Source: a virus
Reading direction: 5' to 3' (one strand)
Length of the DNA stretch: 21,723 nt
IMG/VR virus record: IMGVR_UViG_3300044618_000039
Coordinates: 1 to 21,723 of that record
The notes beneath the pieces are model-generated. The model worked only from the letters and a program-made list of their open reading frames with translations, was not told the DNA's origin and did not search any database. Position numbers and translations under genes: made by a program. Positions 7,639-16,065 of this stretch are shown in pieces. Within the stretch, counting starts at the first letter, position 1. Each line of letters starts with the position of its first letter.

Positions 7639-7675
7639 CCCAAACCTCAGATGATGAAAACCTGATGCGAAGATA

Positions 7676-8203
7676 CTATGAACCCGTGATTTGTGTGGCC
7701 AACGGTGTAAAAGTTGTTGACGCAATCAAAAGCATTGGGTCGGGTTCCATCCCGGTCAGCGTCATTTCGTAGCCGTTTCTATCTCCGAAGGCAGTACCAG
7801 TTCCAGCGGTTCCAGCAGTTGCCTCAAGGCCGTTAGCAGCACCCAACACCCAATAGCGGTTGTTGTTGTCTTGGACGATGACCAGCAAGCGGTTGCGAGC
7901 AAGCAGACGGAGTTCGTTGCGGACTGCGACTTGCAGTTTGTTAATCGTGAAGGTTACTTCGGGAGTGTAGTAAAGCGAGCCGTTCTCGATGCTTGCATTC
8001 AAGGTTTCAGTCAAAGATGACGTAGCCTTGGTCAAGTCGTACTCGTAGAAACCCGAAGAGAAACCGGTGAAGCCTGTAACAGTACCGGAGCCATTGGTGT
8101 TAACGGTTCCCGTAGCATTCCAGCCTTGGACGTAAATTGTTTTGATTCCACCTACGGAATCACGGCAGCCGAGGGCGTAGCCAGTTGTTAGGGAGCAGGA
8201 CAT
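7676..8203 (-). CDS. Major tail tube protein candidate (175 aa)
   Basis: The protein resembles tail-tube proteins of phages of Bacteroidota: a beta-rich start, then TPEVTFTINKLQVAVRNELR, LARNRLLVIVQDNNNRYWVL, and a C-terminal stretch with FGDRNGYEMTLTGMEPDP. The 'DNNxRYWVLG...GLEATAGTAGTGTAFGDRNGYEMTLTG' pattern suggests a tube domain with a conserved loop. There is no signal peptide or membrane segment. It lies between two hairpin terminators, which isolates it as a transcription unit and fits a protein needed in many copies. The match is from memory of related families; a decoration protein is the main alternative. Confidence 0.65.
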   Translation of the reverse strand: MSCSLTTGYALGCRDSVGGIKTIYVQGWNATGTVNTNGSGTVTGFTGFSSGFYEYDLTKATSSLTETLNASIENGSLYYTPEVTFTINKLQVAVRNELRLLARNRLLVIVQDNNNRYWVLGAANGLEATAGTAGTGTAFGDRNGYEMTLTGMEPDPMLLIASTTFTPLATQITGS

Positions 8204-8235
8204 ATGTGTATTTGGGTTTTAAGTTTCAAGAGAAC

Positions 8236-8263
8236 AAAAAAGCGAGGGGAGGTTTCCCTCCCC
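8236..8263 (-). terminator. Rho-independent terminator after the capsid gene
   Basis: On the minus strand a 7-bp perfect G+C-rich stem (GGGGAGG with CCTCCCC) closes a GAAA tetraloop and is followed by TCGC and six T's. It starts 9 nt past the capsid stop codon and sits upstream of the tail-tube gene. GNRA-type loop, stem strength and T tract are all typical of intrinsic termination. Confidence 0.8.
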
Positions 8264-8271
8264 CCTACACA

Positions 8272-9192
8272 TTAGGTCAAGCGGAAGTCAACAATCAGGT
8301 CGGGATAAGCGAACTGGACGCCTGCTTTGAAGGCTGCTTGGAAGCGGACTTCGTCGTTGTCTTTGCTGAACCAAATCGAGAACTGCTCCTCGTCGGAAAG
8401 CAAGTCAGTTCCGTAGAACAGGTTGCCGAGGTATGTGCAGACGATGCGGTTGGTGTTGGTCAAGCCGGGAACTGCGACGACACGAACGTTTGTGCCGGGA
8501 TAGATGATGTCCCCGTCAGCAAGTCCAGCCAAGTCAACTTGGTTGTACATAACGCCTGTGGAGGCTTTGAAAGCACCAATCAAGGTACGGAAGTTGTTCC
8601 AGCCGCAGAAGATTACGAGGTCGTTGCGGGTCAGGATGGCCTGCGGGATTTGGTTGTAGATTCCGTCGAAGATTGCAATGACGTTGCTTGTAGTGATACC
8701 AACGGAGGCAGAAACCGCACCCGTGTTACCGCTGATGGTAGAACCTGAAGCAGCGTTCAAAAGTTGGTTGATACCGCTGAAGTAAGCGTTACCCTGCCAA
8801 ATTGCGTTTTCCAACGCCTCGGCAATACGGAGAGCCTTCTGCTCGGAGAAAGCCTGCTCGAAGGGAACGCCGTCGTAGGTAGAGCCAGCGGTCAACTGGG
8901 TCTGCATCCAGTATTGTTCCAAGGAACGAGGACATAAGGTTTCTTGAACCTTCATACGGCCAACGGTGATATTCCGCTGAGTGAAGGCAGTCGTTCCTGA
9001 TGTAGTGTAACCGCAAGAATCACCGCTTTGAATCAAAGCATCGGTGTCCATGAGGTTGAGGGCAGCAGCGAACTTGATGCCCACCTGCTTGGTGAACAGG
9101 GCTGCTGAACGAGCGGAGAATACCGCTTTGGTGATGAGAGGAAGCCTCTCTTGGTCGGTGTAGGAGGTTAATCCTGCGAAAGTAAATGCCAT
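8272..9192 (-). CDS. Major capsid protein (HK97-fold type)
   Basis: The 306-residue product has the size and features of a phage major head protein: Ala/Gly/Thr-rich, with no membrane segment. An N-arm candidate (1-40) is followed by a long helical stretch EQKALRIAEALENAIWQGNA (about 117-136), as in the HK97 spine helix. A later segment NDLVIFCGWNNFRTLIGAFK suggests the A-domain. It directly follows protease and scaffold. No separate pro-region is obvious, consistent with a separate scaffold. Its leader (CCCCTAAACC...CACTAACC before ATG) has no Shine-Dalgarno sequence. A strong hairpin terminator lies right after the stop. Confidence 0.85.
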   Translation of the reverse strand: MAFTFAGLTSYTDQERLPLITKAVFSARSAALFTKQVGIKFAAALNLMDTDALIQSGDSCGYTTSGTTAFTQRNITVGRMKVQETLCPRSLEQYWMQTQLTAGSTYDGVPFEQAFSEQKALRIAEALENAIWQGNAYFSGINQLLNAASGSTISGNTGAVSASVGITTSNVIAIFDGIYNQIPQAILTRNDLVIFCGWNNFRTLIGAFKASTGVMYNQVDLAGLADGDIIYPGTNVRVVAVPGLTNTNRIVCTYLGNLFYGTDLLSDEEQFSIWFSKDNDEVRFQAAFKAGVQFAYPDLIVDFRLT

Positions 9193-9215
9193 GGTTAGTG
9201 GGGGGGTTTAGGGGT

Positions 9216-9851
9216 TTAGTTTTTGGATTTGAGTGATTGGAGTGCTTGTGCGAGAGCGTTGAAGTTCTGTGATGCAGCAGCCTTGCGTTGCTCAACGATT
9301 GCTGAACCGCTTGCTTTTGGGGCTTCGGCAGGAAGTTCGGAAACCTTTTCGACGATGTCGGCCATGGTTTCGACCTGCGATGCAAATGCGGACATTTTCT
9401 CTTTCATCTTTCCCATCTCGGCATAGGCTGCCTTGAGTTCTTCCATGATGGCTCCGAGGTGCTTGGCGACGATGGCCTCGACGACTTCGGGGGTCATGGC
9501 AGGATAGGCTTCTTTGATTTCTTCGGTAACCTCAACGGCAACTTCGGGGGTGATTTCAGCAGCAACAGGCAAGGCTTCGATTTCGGGGGTTGCTACTTCG
9601 GCAGCGATGACCTCAACGATCTTGCCTCCTTCGGTCTTGATTGTGCCAACGCCCTCAACGACGTGTTCGCCATCGGGGGCAGGGAGAGTGCCATCTTCGG
9701 CAACGACGTAAACGGCAGTCCCGGCAACGAGGTCCCCGTCAACACGGACAACCGTGCCATCGGTCAACTTGTAGTCAGCGAAGGACTGCTTTTGAATGCT
9801 GAATTTGCGGAGTTCCGTCCGCAGGGATTCGATTGCGTTTTTCAGGTTCAT
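9216..9851 (-). CDS. Scaffold-like protein (211 aa)
   Basis: The protein lies between protease and capsid, the usual place of a scaffold. A short basic helix at 1-22 precedes a small beta-type domain, DGTVVRVDGDLVAGTAVYVV (31-50) to EGGKIVEVIAAEVA, that I have met in phage head genes. Next is an acidic, Val/Glu/Pro-rich linker (88-120) with three 'TPE(V/I)' repeats, and an amphipathic coiled coil at about 120-170. The C-terminus is basic (LQSLKSKN), as expected for the part of scaffolds that contacts the capsid protein. No catalytic residues are seen. The role is inferred from composition and place; a decoration or capsid-accessory protein is less likely. Confidence 0.7.
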   Translation of the reverse strand: MNLKNAIESLRTELRKFSIQKQSFADYKLTDGTVVRVDGDLVAGTAVYVVAEDGTLPAPDGEHVVEGVGTIKTEGGKIVEVIAAEVATPEIEALPVAAEITPEVAVEVTEEIKEAYPAMTPEVVEAIVAKHLGAIMEELKAAYAEMGKMKEKMSAFASQVETMADIVEKVSELPAEAPKASGSAIVEQRKAAASQNFNALAQALQSLKSKN

Positions 9852-9853
9852 AG

Positions 9854-10447
9854 TTAGTGGGATTTGTAGGTGGGGGTTAATTGTTGCAAAAAAGCGGTAA
9901 GTTCATCGGCAAGGCCAGCGAGTGCGACCTCTAGTTCGGATTCGGTCTTGTCCATCCCAAAAAGCCCTTCAACGGAGAAACCCCGGAACAGGTTGCGGTT
10001 GTCCCACACCTCGTCGTTCTCAACCTTGAAGGAACCGAACCAAGAGCCGTCGGGTGTGTCCTCGTAACCCTTGGGAGGCATAATGCCACGCTCGGAGTCG
10101 GTGATGTAGGATTCGAACATAAACACGCCATCCAGTTCGGCGTTGTGGTAAGCGTTGACGTTGTGCTGGTTGCCTTGCTTGAAATACTTTTGGACTATCT
10201 TGCGGATGGTGGCTTTGTCAAACACGACGTAGTATTCCCCGTAGGTTTCGTCCTTGCGAAAGATGGGCGTGTCTGCAAGCATGAGAGGCCCAGTCAGTAC
10301 CCTGCGTTCGCCTGTTTCGGTGAACTTCTGCTTGGCCTTGCTGAATGCTTGGAATGGCCGTTCGATGGCAGGCATATCGGTCAGGGCCACGAATTGGACC
10401 CCTTCATCCACCTCGTCCACGGTCATCCTGTAAATGGGTAGTTCCAT
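9854..10447 (-). CDS. XkdF-like prohead maturation protease
   Basis: The 197-residue protein matches the pattern of the XkdF/S78_2 putative phage serine proteases. It has an N-terminal strand MELPIYRMTVDEVDEGVQFV, then GPLMLADTPIFRKDE (53-67), NAYHNAELDGVFMFES (98-113) and the late block FRGFSVEGLFG (154-164). H101 and S158 are the best candidates for catalytic residues, by analogy with HK97/herpesvirus-type proteases; this is inferred. Such enzymes cleave scaffold and capsid N-termini inside the prohead. The next two genes are the scaffold candidate and the capsid gene, the classic trio. Its start follows the tape-measure stop by 14 nt. Confidence 0.8.
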   Translation of the reverse strand: MELPIYRMTVDEVDEGVQFVALTDMPAIERPFQAFSKAKQKFTETGERRVLTGPLMLADTPIFRKDETYGEYYVVFDKATIRKIVQKYFKQGNQHNVNAYHNAELDGVFMFESYITDSERGIMPPKGYEDTPDGSWFGSFKVENDEVWDNRNLFRGFSVEGLFGMDKTESELEVALAGLADELTAFLQQLTPTYKSH

Positions 10448-10461
10448 AGTGGTAAATGTGG

Positions 10462-11970
10462 TTAGGCTCCAAGAGTTGCAAATTCCTCCAACCTCCGAAC
10501 CCTGCGAGTGCTTTGGGTGATGTCCCGTTCCACGACATAGGCTCTCATTGGTTGCGTTCCTTGGCCTTGGCCTGCCGAGAGTTCGCCCGTGCCGAGGTTG
10601 GTCGTTTGTGGGTTCGCAAAGATGGGGGGTGGTGCAACGCTTGCTCCTGCACCCGTTACGTCTGCACCGGGTGAGCCTGCACCTGCACCGCCTTGGAATT
10701 GTTGGGCCTTAATCTTGGCGACGTTTGCAAGACCAGCAGCAAGAGCAAGACCTGCTTCCACGAACCTTTGTCCGGGGAATACGGATTCACTCGGCTTCAA
10801 AGCGAGTGCCGAACTGACGGCAAGGTAGGTGTTCACGATGGCTTGGGCTATGGATGCAGCCTTGGCGACATTGAAAGCCCGCTTTTGTGCTGCCTCGCTC
10901 TTTCCTGCCGATGCGATGATGATGTCGTTGATAACCCCAAAGGATTGACCGACGTATTTCTCACGCAATCCAGCAAGGTCCTCTTCACGCTGGGCTTGGC
11001 CCATCTTGGATTTTGAGTCAGCCGTGTCCACCTGCATCCGCCTTTGTGCTTCGGACTGCATGGCTTTGATTTGCAGTTGCTCTTGCTGGCTTAACCTATC
11101 CAACTCCATTTCGTAGAGTTGCAGGTTCAGGTCCTCTACGAACTTGATGATGGCGTTGTTTTCTTCCCTTAGTCGCTCCAAACGCTTCTGCGTGGCTTCT
11201 GCTTCCTTGCGTTGGCGTTCTTTGACCTGTGCCTCCCTCTTTTGGTCTGCTGCGATTTGAGCGTTTGTATGGGCTTCGTATGCATCCCGGTAATTGGAGA
11301 GGGCTGCTTCTTCACGCAATAACGCCTGCTCCCTTGCTTTCGCTGCGATGGCCGGGTCGGGTAGGTTCAGGAACCTGCGGACCGCTGCCGTCAGTTCGTC
11401 CCACTTGGCTATCAATAGACCTACGGCTGCGATGGCTGCACCGATACCCGTAGCAAGGAGGGCGATTCTAAACGCCTTCATCGCCCCCGTACTCGCACCG
11501 ACTGCGGTTGCGTAGAGTGCCTGCGCTGCTGCCTGCCCTTGGGTTATTAGGATGGAGTCCTTGTTGAGCAGGTTGGCGACCTGTTGCACTCCAGTAGCGA
11601 GAGCCATGGCCCCTTGGACCTTGAGTAAAGACTTCTGCAAGTCCTCGTTCTCGGACCCGAACAACGCTGCTGCACCTTGAGCGATTTGGAACCCTGCCGT
11701 TATCCCCTGCACCGCTGAAACAACGGTGTCAATTCTTACGGTGTCGCTTGCAAGGGTCTTGATTCGCTGCGAGGTGTCCCCGATTTGGTCTTTCAGTTTC
11801 CCTGCCTCGGCCTCCATTTGCTTGAAAGCCTTCGTGCCTTCTTGCCCGGCCAAAGACATATCAATGAGCGTCTTTTGGAGTTCACGCAGACGCTGCTTCG
11901 CACTCGTCGTGCCTTGTGCGGTTGAGTCCTTGATTCCTACTTCAAGGACGATTTCTTTAGTAACTGCCAT
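10462..11970 (-). CDS. Tape measure protein
   Basis: At 502 residues this fits a short tape measure, the rod that sets tail length and is ejected with the DNA. Heptad-like helices cover about 20-75. A hydrophobic segment, AFRIALLATGIGAAIAAVGLLIAKW (166-190), could cross a membrane. A highly charged coiled coil follows at about 205-335, rich in Arg, Glu, Lys and Gln. An Ala-rich region with AQAIVNTYLAVSSALA (375-390) and a Gly/Ala/Pro-rich linker complete it; these blocks are common in tape measures. By the usual 0.15 nm per residue, a tail of about 75 nm is implied. It starts at a TAATG overlap with the hub-like gene. The next genes are head genes, an uncommon order. Confidence 0.85.
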   Translation of the reverse strand: MAVTKEIVLEVGIKDSTAQGTTSAKQRLRELQKTLIDMSLAGQEGTKAFKQMEAEAGKLKDQIGDTSQRIKTLASDTVRIDTVVSAVQGITAGFQIAQGAAALFGSENEDLQKSLLKVQGAMALATGVQQVANLLNKDSILITQGQAAAQALYATAVGASTGAMKAFRIALLATGIGAAIAAVGLLIAKWDELTAAVRRFLNLPDPAIAAKAREQALLREEAALSNYRDAYEAHTNAQIAADQKREAQVKERQRKEAEATQKRLERLREENNAIIKFVEDLNLQLYEMELDRLSQQEQLQIKAMQSEAQRRMQVDTADSKSKMGQAQREEDLAGLREKYVGQSFGVINDIIIASAGKSEAAQKRAFNVAKAASIAQAIVNTYLAVSSALALKPSESVFPGQRFVEAGLALAAGLANVAKIKAQQFQGGAGAGSPGADVTGAGASVAPPPIFANPQTTNLGTGELSAGQGQGTQPMRAYVVERDITQSTRRVRRLEEFATLGA

Positions 11971-14195
11971 TATCCGGGGGTTGGTAATTCAGGGTTTACG
12001 GGTGGTTCGTAGTCAGGATCCGCTGGGTCAGGGTCGATAGGTCCGTTCGGTAATCCAGCAGGGTCGCTTGTTATTGGAACGCTCGTTACAGGCACGAACT
12101 CTGCGAGGTTGAGAATCCTTCGGAGCGTTACCCGGCACGGCTTTGCTTCGCCTACGGTATAGTCCCGAATCTCAAGCAAACGCCATCGAATGCCGTTGTA
12201 ATAGATGGGCTTGCGGAAGTCAAGTTGGTAGATGTCCACGCAGTTCAAGACCATCGTCAACTCCAACTGCAAGGCTTCCTTGGAGGTCGTTTCGGTGATG
12301 TAATTCAGCCAATACTTGTTGTAAAGGTTGTTGTTCGTGTAGGTGATTGGCGTACCGCTTGCGTTGACCGCATTGTAGAAGACCTGCCTCGGAATACCAA
12401 AGGCAAGGTCCTCGGTCGGTGCGTAGGGGTTGTCAATGTGGCTGACGAATGGAACGTTGGCGACGTATTCACCAGTTGCAAACGAACCGCTCACGCCTGT
12501 TTGATAGAACCAAGACTTTGTGCCTTGAGCGATTGAGTTGTACTGCGCTAATCGGTATCCCGTGTTCAACTGCTTGACCGTACCGCTTGCCGTGCTGCCT
12601 TCCAAGTCCCAAGCCCTGCCGATGACCTTATCGGTCGTGAACGAACCCGGTATCAGCGTCCCGGCCATGGTTTCGCAGACAAACTCGGATTTGCCATAGA
12701 AGTTTTGCGTCAAGAACTGACGGCCTCCGTAGCCTTCCTTGGCGAGCGGATTGCTTGACTTGTAGGTCTTGGACAGGTAATCGCCCATGTCCTTGTATTT
12801 AAACACCAGCGACTTGTATTGGTTGGGGTCGCCATTGGTTAGCACTTGCTCTTGGTTTTCATCCACCTTCTGCGTCCAGTTGATGGCTTCGCTTGAGTAG
12901 AAGTCCTTGAACGGCTCAATGTATAGGAGTTTTGGATCCTGTGCATCGGGCATGAAGTAAAGGTTGAACATCTTTTGAAGGTCAACGAGCAGGTCGCTCT
13001 GCTTCACATCAGCAGGCAGGGCGGTCCGCATATCAACGACTCCGATGCTTTGGGGGTTTTCAATGCACTCCCAAAGAATTGTCGAGCCGGATGGCAAAGT
13101 GGTCAATGCGTTTCTATCCTCCCTGTATTCTACAATGACACGCTGATTCTCACGTAATTGTACGTTTTGAAAAACTGCTGACGAGTTTGTAGTGATTGAC
13201 AGGATGACCGTTTGGCTTGCAATGGTTCCGCTTGTGTCAATATCCAACAACCTCAAAACACCTTGAGAATCCCTGTTTATAGGGGTTGCCGTTGCTGGTT
13301 TAAAATCAAAACTGACGTTCCATCTTGTCGGCAATGTAGGAGCGACAAACGTGCTGGACGATGCAACCCAATAACCGCTTCGGTCATAATAGGGAGCAAC
13401 GGAATCGTTTTGAAAGAACGCTTTTGTAAACGATGTCCCGAATGCATTTATATTGCCAGTAGTTTGGGCAAAGGCGTTCGACCCGGACAGGGTAACTGGT
13501 ATCGTGCCGGCAGAGTAAGGAATGACCAGTTTCTTGAATAGGGTCGAGTTGAAGAAATTGGATGAATACCGATAGCCTGCCTGTGCAAAAATCAGGTCCA
13601 CCATCTTCTTGACGTAAATGGACGGCCCCATCTTCCAATAAGGAACCGCAAACCATCCCTGCGTAATTACGTCCGTGGCTCCGTAGGAATCCACCAAGCC
13701 ATAAACGTAACCGCTCGCACCCGATGCGGTCCAAGTCGCAGAAACATGGGCCGACGTAAAAGTGTGATTCATCCCGGTAACGCCAGCCGTGTTCACAAGC
13801 AGGTTGTTTTGGATGTCTTGGAATAGGCTCACGTCCTCGCTGAACATCCCGACCTCGTAAGTTACATCACCCTTGGTCTTGGACATAGAGAGCAACTGCA
13901 TCGCACCGCTGAACACTTGAACACCATCCTCCCACATCGCTGCACGAATCTTCTTGTTGGGTTGGAATCCACCGACGAAGGACTGCACGTTGTAGGCAAA
14001 CTTGAATAGGCTTGCGTTGGTTGTCGTATTAGGCAACTCTATCGTCTTGGAGAACGACCCCCTCCGCTTGGTGATGTCGATGATGTCGTCAATGGTGAAC
14101 GTGATGGCGATGTCCGTGCCACCCATTGTATCAACTACATAGGGGACCTCAACATCGGAATCGTTGAGAGGGTAGGCAATCAGCGTGACGCTCAT
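11970..14195 (-). CDS. Large tail-tip/baseplate hub-like protein (741 aa)
   Basis: The N-terminus contains DITKRRGSFSKTIELPNTTT, a block I associate with tail-tip proteins of phages of Bacteroidota ('R-x-S-x-S-K-T-I-x-(L/I)-P'). The rest is a long beta-rich protein with Gly/Ser/Thr/Asn stretches, and then a block VDLQKMFNLYFMPDAQDPKLL resembling hub domains that bind the end of the tail tube. The C-terminus is a low-complexity Pro/Asp-rich tail (GPIDPDPADPDYEPP). No peptidase or glycosidase motif is evident. It is coupled to its neighbours by ATGA upstream and TAATG downstream, directly before the tape measure. In most siphophages the hub follows the tape measure, so the order is reversed here. 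The role is inferred. Confidence 0.6.
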   Translation of the reverse strand: MSVTLIAYPLNDSDVEVPYVVDTMGGTDIAITFTIDDIIDITKRRGSFSKTIELPNTTTNASLFKFAYNVQSFVGGFQPNKKIRAAMWEDGVQVFSGAMQLLSMSKTKGDVTYEVGMFSEDVSLFQDIQNNLLVNTAGVTGMNHTFTSAHVSATWTASGASGYVYGLVDSYGATDVITQGWFAVPYWKMGPSIYVKKMVDLIFAQAGYRYSSNFFNSTLFKKLVIPYSAGTIPVTLSGSNAFAQTTGNINAFGTSFTKAFFQNDSVAPYYDRSGYWVASSSTFVAPTLPTRWNVSFDFKPATATPINRDSQGVLRLLDIDTSGTIASQTVILSITTNSSAVFQNVQLRENQRVIVEYREDRNALTTLPSGSTILWECIENPQSIGVVDMRTALPADVKQSDLLVDLQKMFNLYFMPDAQDPKLLYIEPFKDFYSSEAINWTQKVDENQEQVLTNGDPNQYKSLVFKYKDMGDYLSKTYKSSNPLAKEGYGGRQFLTQNFYGKSEFVCETMAGTLIPGSFTTDKVIGRAWDLEGSTASGTVKQLNTGYRLAQYNSIAQGTKSWFYQTGVSGSFATGEYVANVPFVSHIDNPYAPTEDLAFGIPRQVFYNAVNASGTPITYTNNNLYNKYWLNYITETTSKEALQLELTMVLNCVDIYQLDFRKPIYYNGIRWRLLEIRDYTVGEAKPCRVTLRRILNLAEFVPVTSVPITSDPAGLPNGPIDPDPADPDYEPPVNPELPTPG

Positions 14196-15385
14196 AGGAT
14201 GTTGTTCTTGTAAGCAACTGCCACCTCGACCTGCAACTGCGTGAGGCGGTCGTTCCTTCGGGTCGTGAATTGGTAAGTGTTGGCGTTGACGATAGCCTCG
14301 ACTAACTGCCCATCCAGTTCAAGCCATACCTGCCCGGAGCGAACCATCTCAATAAGCCAAGCCGATTCGGCATCGGTCAGCCAGTCCGAGTTGAGGGCGT
14401 AAACGTAGTCGAACTCCCCAGCCCAAACTTTGTCGTAGGTGGTAGTCGCGTAAACGTCCGAGTTGTAGCCGAACGTCTGCCTGCTGATGTTGGCCCGCTT
14501 GCGGTTCTTCAGCGTGAAGGTGTAGGAGTCAATACCCCCGTACTTGTTTTGGAAGTGTACCGGGATGGAATTGAACCGCTGGCATTGCCCGATGACATAG
14601 CGTTGACGAATCGTGATGTTTGCCCCCCTTGAGAAGTAAACGTCGTAGAAGTCCCCGGGATTGCCTTGGAATAGGTAATCTCCGGGGTTCCCGTCCAAGC
14701 ATTGCCCCGACGTGAGGGCTTTGAGGTTCATCGGCCCGACCCCGAAGCGGACGACATTCGACCCCGATACACTCGACGCTAACACATCGAACTGCCTTGC
14801 AAAGGTCGCTCCTGTTGCACTCCAGTATTGGATGTAAGCCTTCTCGACCCCGTAGTTGAACTGCCCGATGGAAAGCCATCCGTAGCCGTCGGCATAGACC
14901 GTGCGAGTCGTCGGGGTTGTTAGCATTCGAGTCGTGTCGTTGACGATAGCACCACTCGGAAAGTACAGGCCACCACTCCAAGTCGCAAGTTCTAACTGCT
15001 CCAAGTTTCCTGCAAAGGAAACATTCCCCGACACGGTGGTAACGGTTCCTGTCTGCACGACTGGCGTGTTTCCGTATTCCTCCATGAAGTCGAGGCGATA
15101 TCCCGAATAATAACCGGCATGGTCCACGAAGCCCGTTTGGGTCAGCGATGGCTTGGTCGGTGCAATCAGGGTTTCAACGACCTTGGCAACGTCAAAGAAC
15201 CCGAAGTTGGTGGTGGGCAGTTTGTCGCACTTGAGCCGTGCAAGGGTGGTCCCTGCTGGGTTCTTCACATCGCAGACGTAGCGGTAGTTGGGTTGTGCAG
15301 TCAGCGAACCGCTGACCTTGAAGAGCATCTTGTTGTAAACGGGTGTAGCCACTTGAGGCGACCCTGAAAGGACGGTTGTTGCCAT
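14192..15385 (-). CDS. Tail protein of unknown exact role (distal-tail candidate, 397 aa)
   Basis: A beta-rich, Thr/Ser/Tyr-rich protein without signal peptide, membrane segment or catalytic motif. It starts MATTVLSGSPQVATPVYNKM and contains many short alternating hydrophobic strands. A segment NKYGGIDSYTFTLKNRKR occurs about three-quarters along, and the C-terminal part (WLELDGQLVEAIV) could be a beta-sandwich. Similar two-protein pairs in phages of Bacteroidota sit at the tail tip, which fits the large following gene to which it is coupled by an ATGA overlap. A distal tail protein or baseplate collar is my best inference, but I see no diagnostic motif. Confidence 0.55.
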   Translation of the reverse strand: MATTVLSGSPQVATPVYNKMLFKVSGSLTAQPNYRYVCDVKNPAGTTLARLKCDKLPTTNFGFFDVAKVVETLIAPTKPSLTQTGFVDHAGYYSGYRLDFMEEYGNTPVVQTGTVTTVSGNVSFAGNLEQLELATWSGGLYFPSGAIVNDTTRMLTTPTTRTVYADGYGWLSIGQFNYGVEKAYIQYWSATGATFARQFDVLASSVSGSNVVRFGVGPMNLKALTSGQCLDGNPGDYLFQGNPGDFYDVYFSRGANITIRQRYVIGQCQRFNSIPVHFQNKYGGIDSYTFTLKNRKRANISRQTFGYNSDVYATTTYDKVWAGEFDYVYALNSDWLTDAESAWLIEMVRSGQVWLELDGQLVEAIVNANTYQFTTRRNDRLTQLQVEVAVAYKNNIL

Positions 15386-15386
15386 T

Positions 15387-16034
15387 TTATAGTTTGGTTG
15401 CTACGCTTATGGATTTGCCAAGGGTTTCAGCGATGGTGTTCACCAAAACGTCTATCATTTCGGGGGATAGGGCGTTAGACATGAAGTTCGTGGCCCGTGT
15501 TCCTCGTTGGAATACCCAATAGGCAACCGACCTACCATCCACCAATCCCTGCTCCTGCTTCGTCCGCATCCGCTTGAGTTCACGGGAATAGGTTGGCACA
15601 ACGGGTTTTTCCTTGTTGGCTATCCAATCGGCCATTGCTTGGGCAGGTGGGTACTTGTCCCTGTATTGGAATGGCGACCTCGGAGCCTTTAGGCTTGACG
15701 TTTTGCCTCGCACCCCTTGGTCCACATACTTCCAATAGGGGTTGGCCATGATGGCCACGACGATTTGCTTTGCGGATAGTTCGATGTCTTCGGGGGCGAT
15801 GGATGCGGATAGCGTTCCCCCTGCATTTGCGTTGGCTGCTTCGAGGTTTTTCTTCGCAAGTTCAATGACCCGTTCAATCCACTTGACCAGCACGTCGTGG
15901 GTTGGCGACTTGCCTCCACCCTTGGGGCCGAGGACTGAACCAATCCCCTCCAAAGCGGTTTGGTCGATGCCTTTCATCGAACCGCTGCCGAACTTGCCTA
16001 CGGGTTGGCCATTCGCAAGTATGGTTGTTTCCAT
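15387..16034 (-). CDS. HK97 gp10-like tail completion/neck protein candidate
   Basis: The 215-residue protein has a helical segment KWIERVIELAKKNLEAANAN (51-70), then the blocks NPYWKYVDQGVRG at 98-110 and AYWVFQRGTRATNFM at 171-185. The combination of a central aromatic 'Y-V-D/E-x-G' block and a later 'W-x-x-x-R/K-G-T/R' block recalls HK97 gp10-type proteins, which act at the head-tail joint or complete the tail. It is soluble and moderately basic. It begins 31 nt after the stop of the frameshifted chaperone form and ends one base before the next gene. A neck protein placed between chaperone and tail-tip genes is unusual, so a purely tail role remains possible. Confidence 0.5.
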   Translation of the reverse strand: METTILANGQPVGKFGSGSMKGIDQTALEGIGSVLGPKGGGKSPTHDVLVKWIERVIELAKKNLEAANANAGGTLSASIAPEDIELSAKQIVVAIMANPYWKYVDQGVRGKTSSLKAPRSPFQYRDKYPPAQAMADWIANKEKPVVPTYSRELKRMRTKQEQGLVDGRSVAYWVFQRGTRATNFMSNALSPEMIDVLVNTIAETLGKSISVATKL

Positions 16035-16065
16035 ACGGGTAAATGTCCCCCGTGCTGGAATGTGT

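Noticed and set aside
7599-7643. Earlier start for the GT-B glycosyltransferase
   Set aside because: The additional 15 residues are encoded by the terminator hairpin and do not fit the family start MKI(C/L).
8185-8748. Plus-strand open frame (187 aa)
   Set aside because: It is antisense to the capsid gene and spans its terminator; the minus-strand protein is much better supported.
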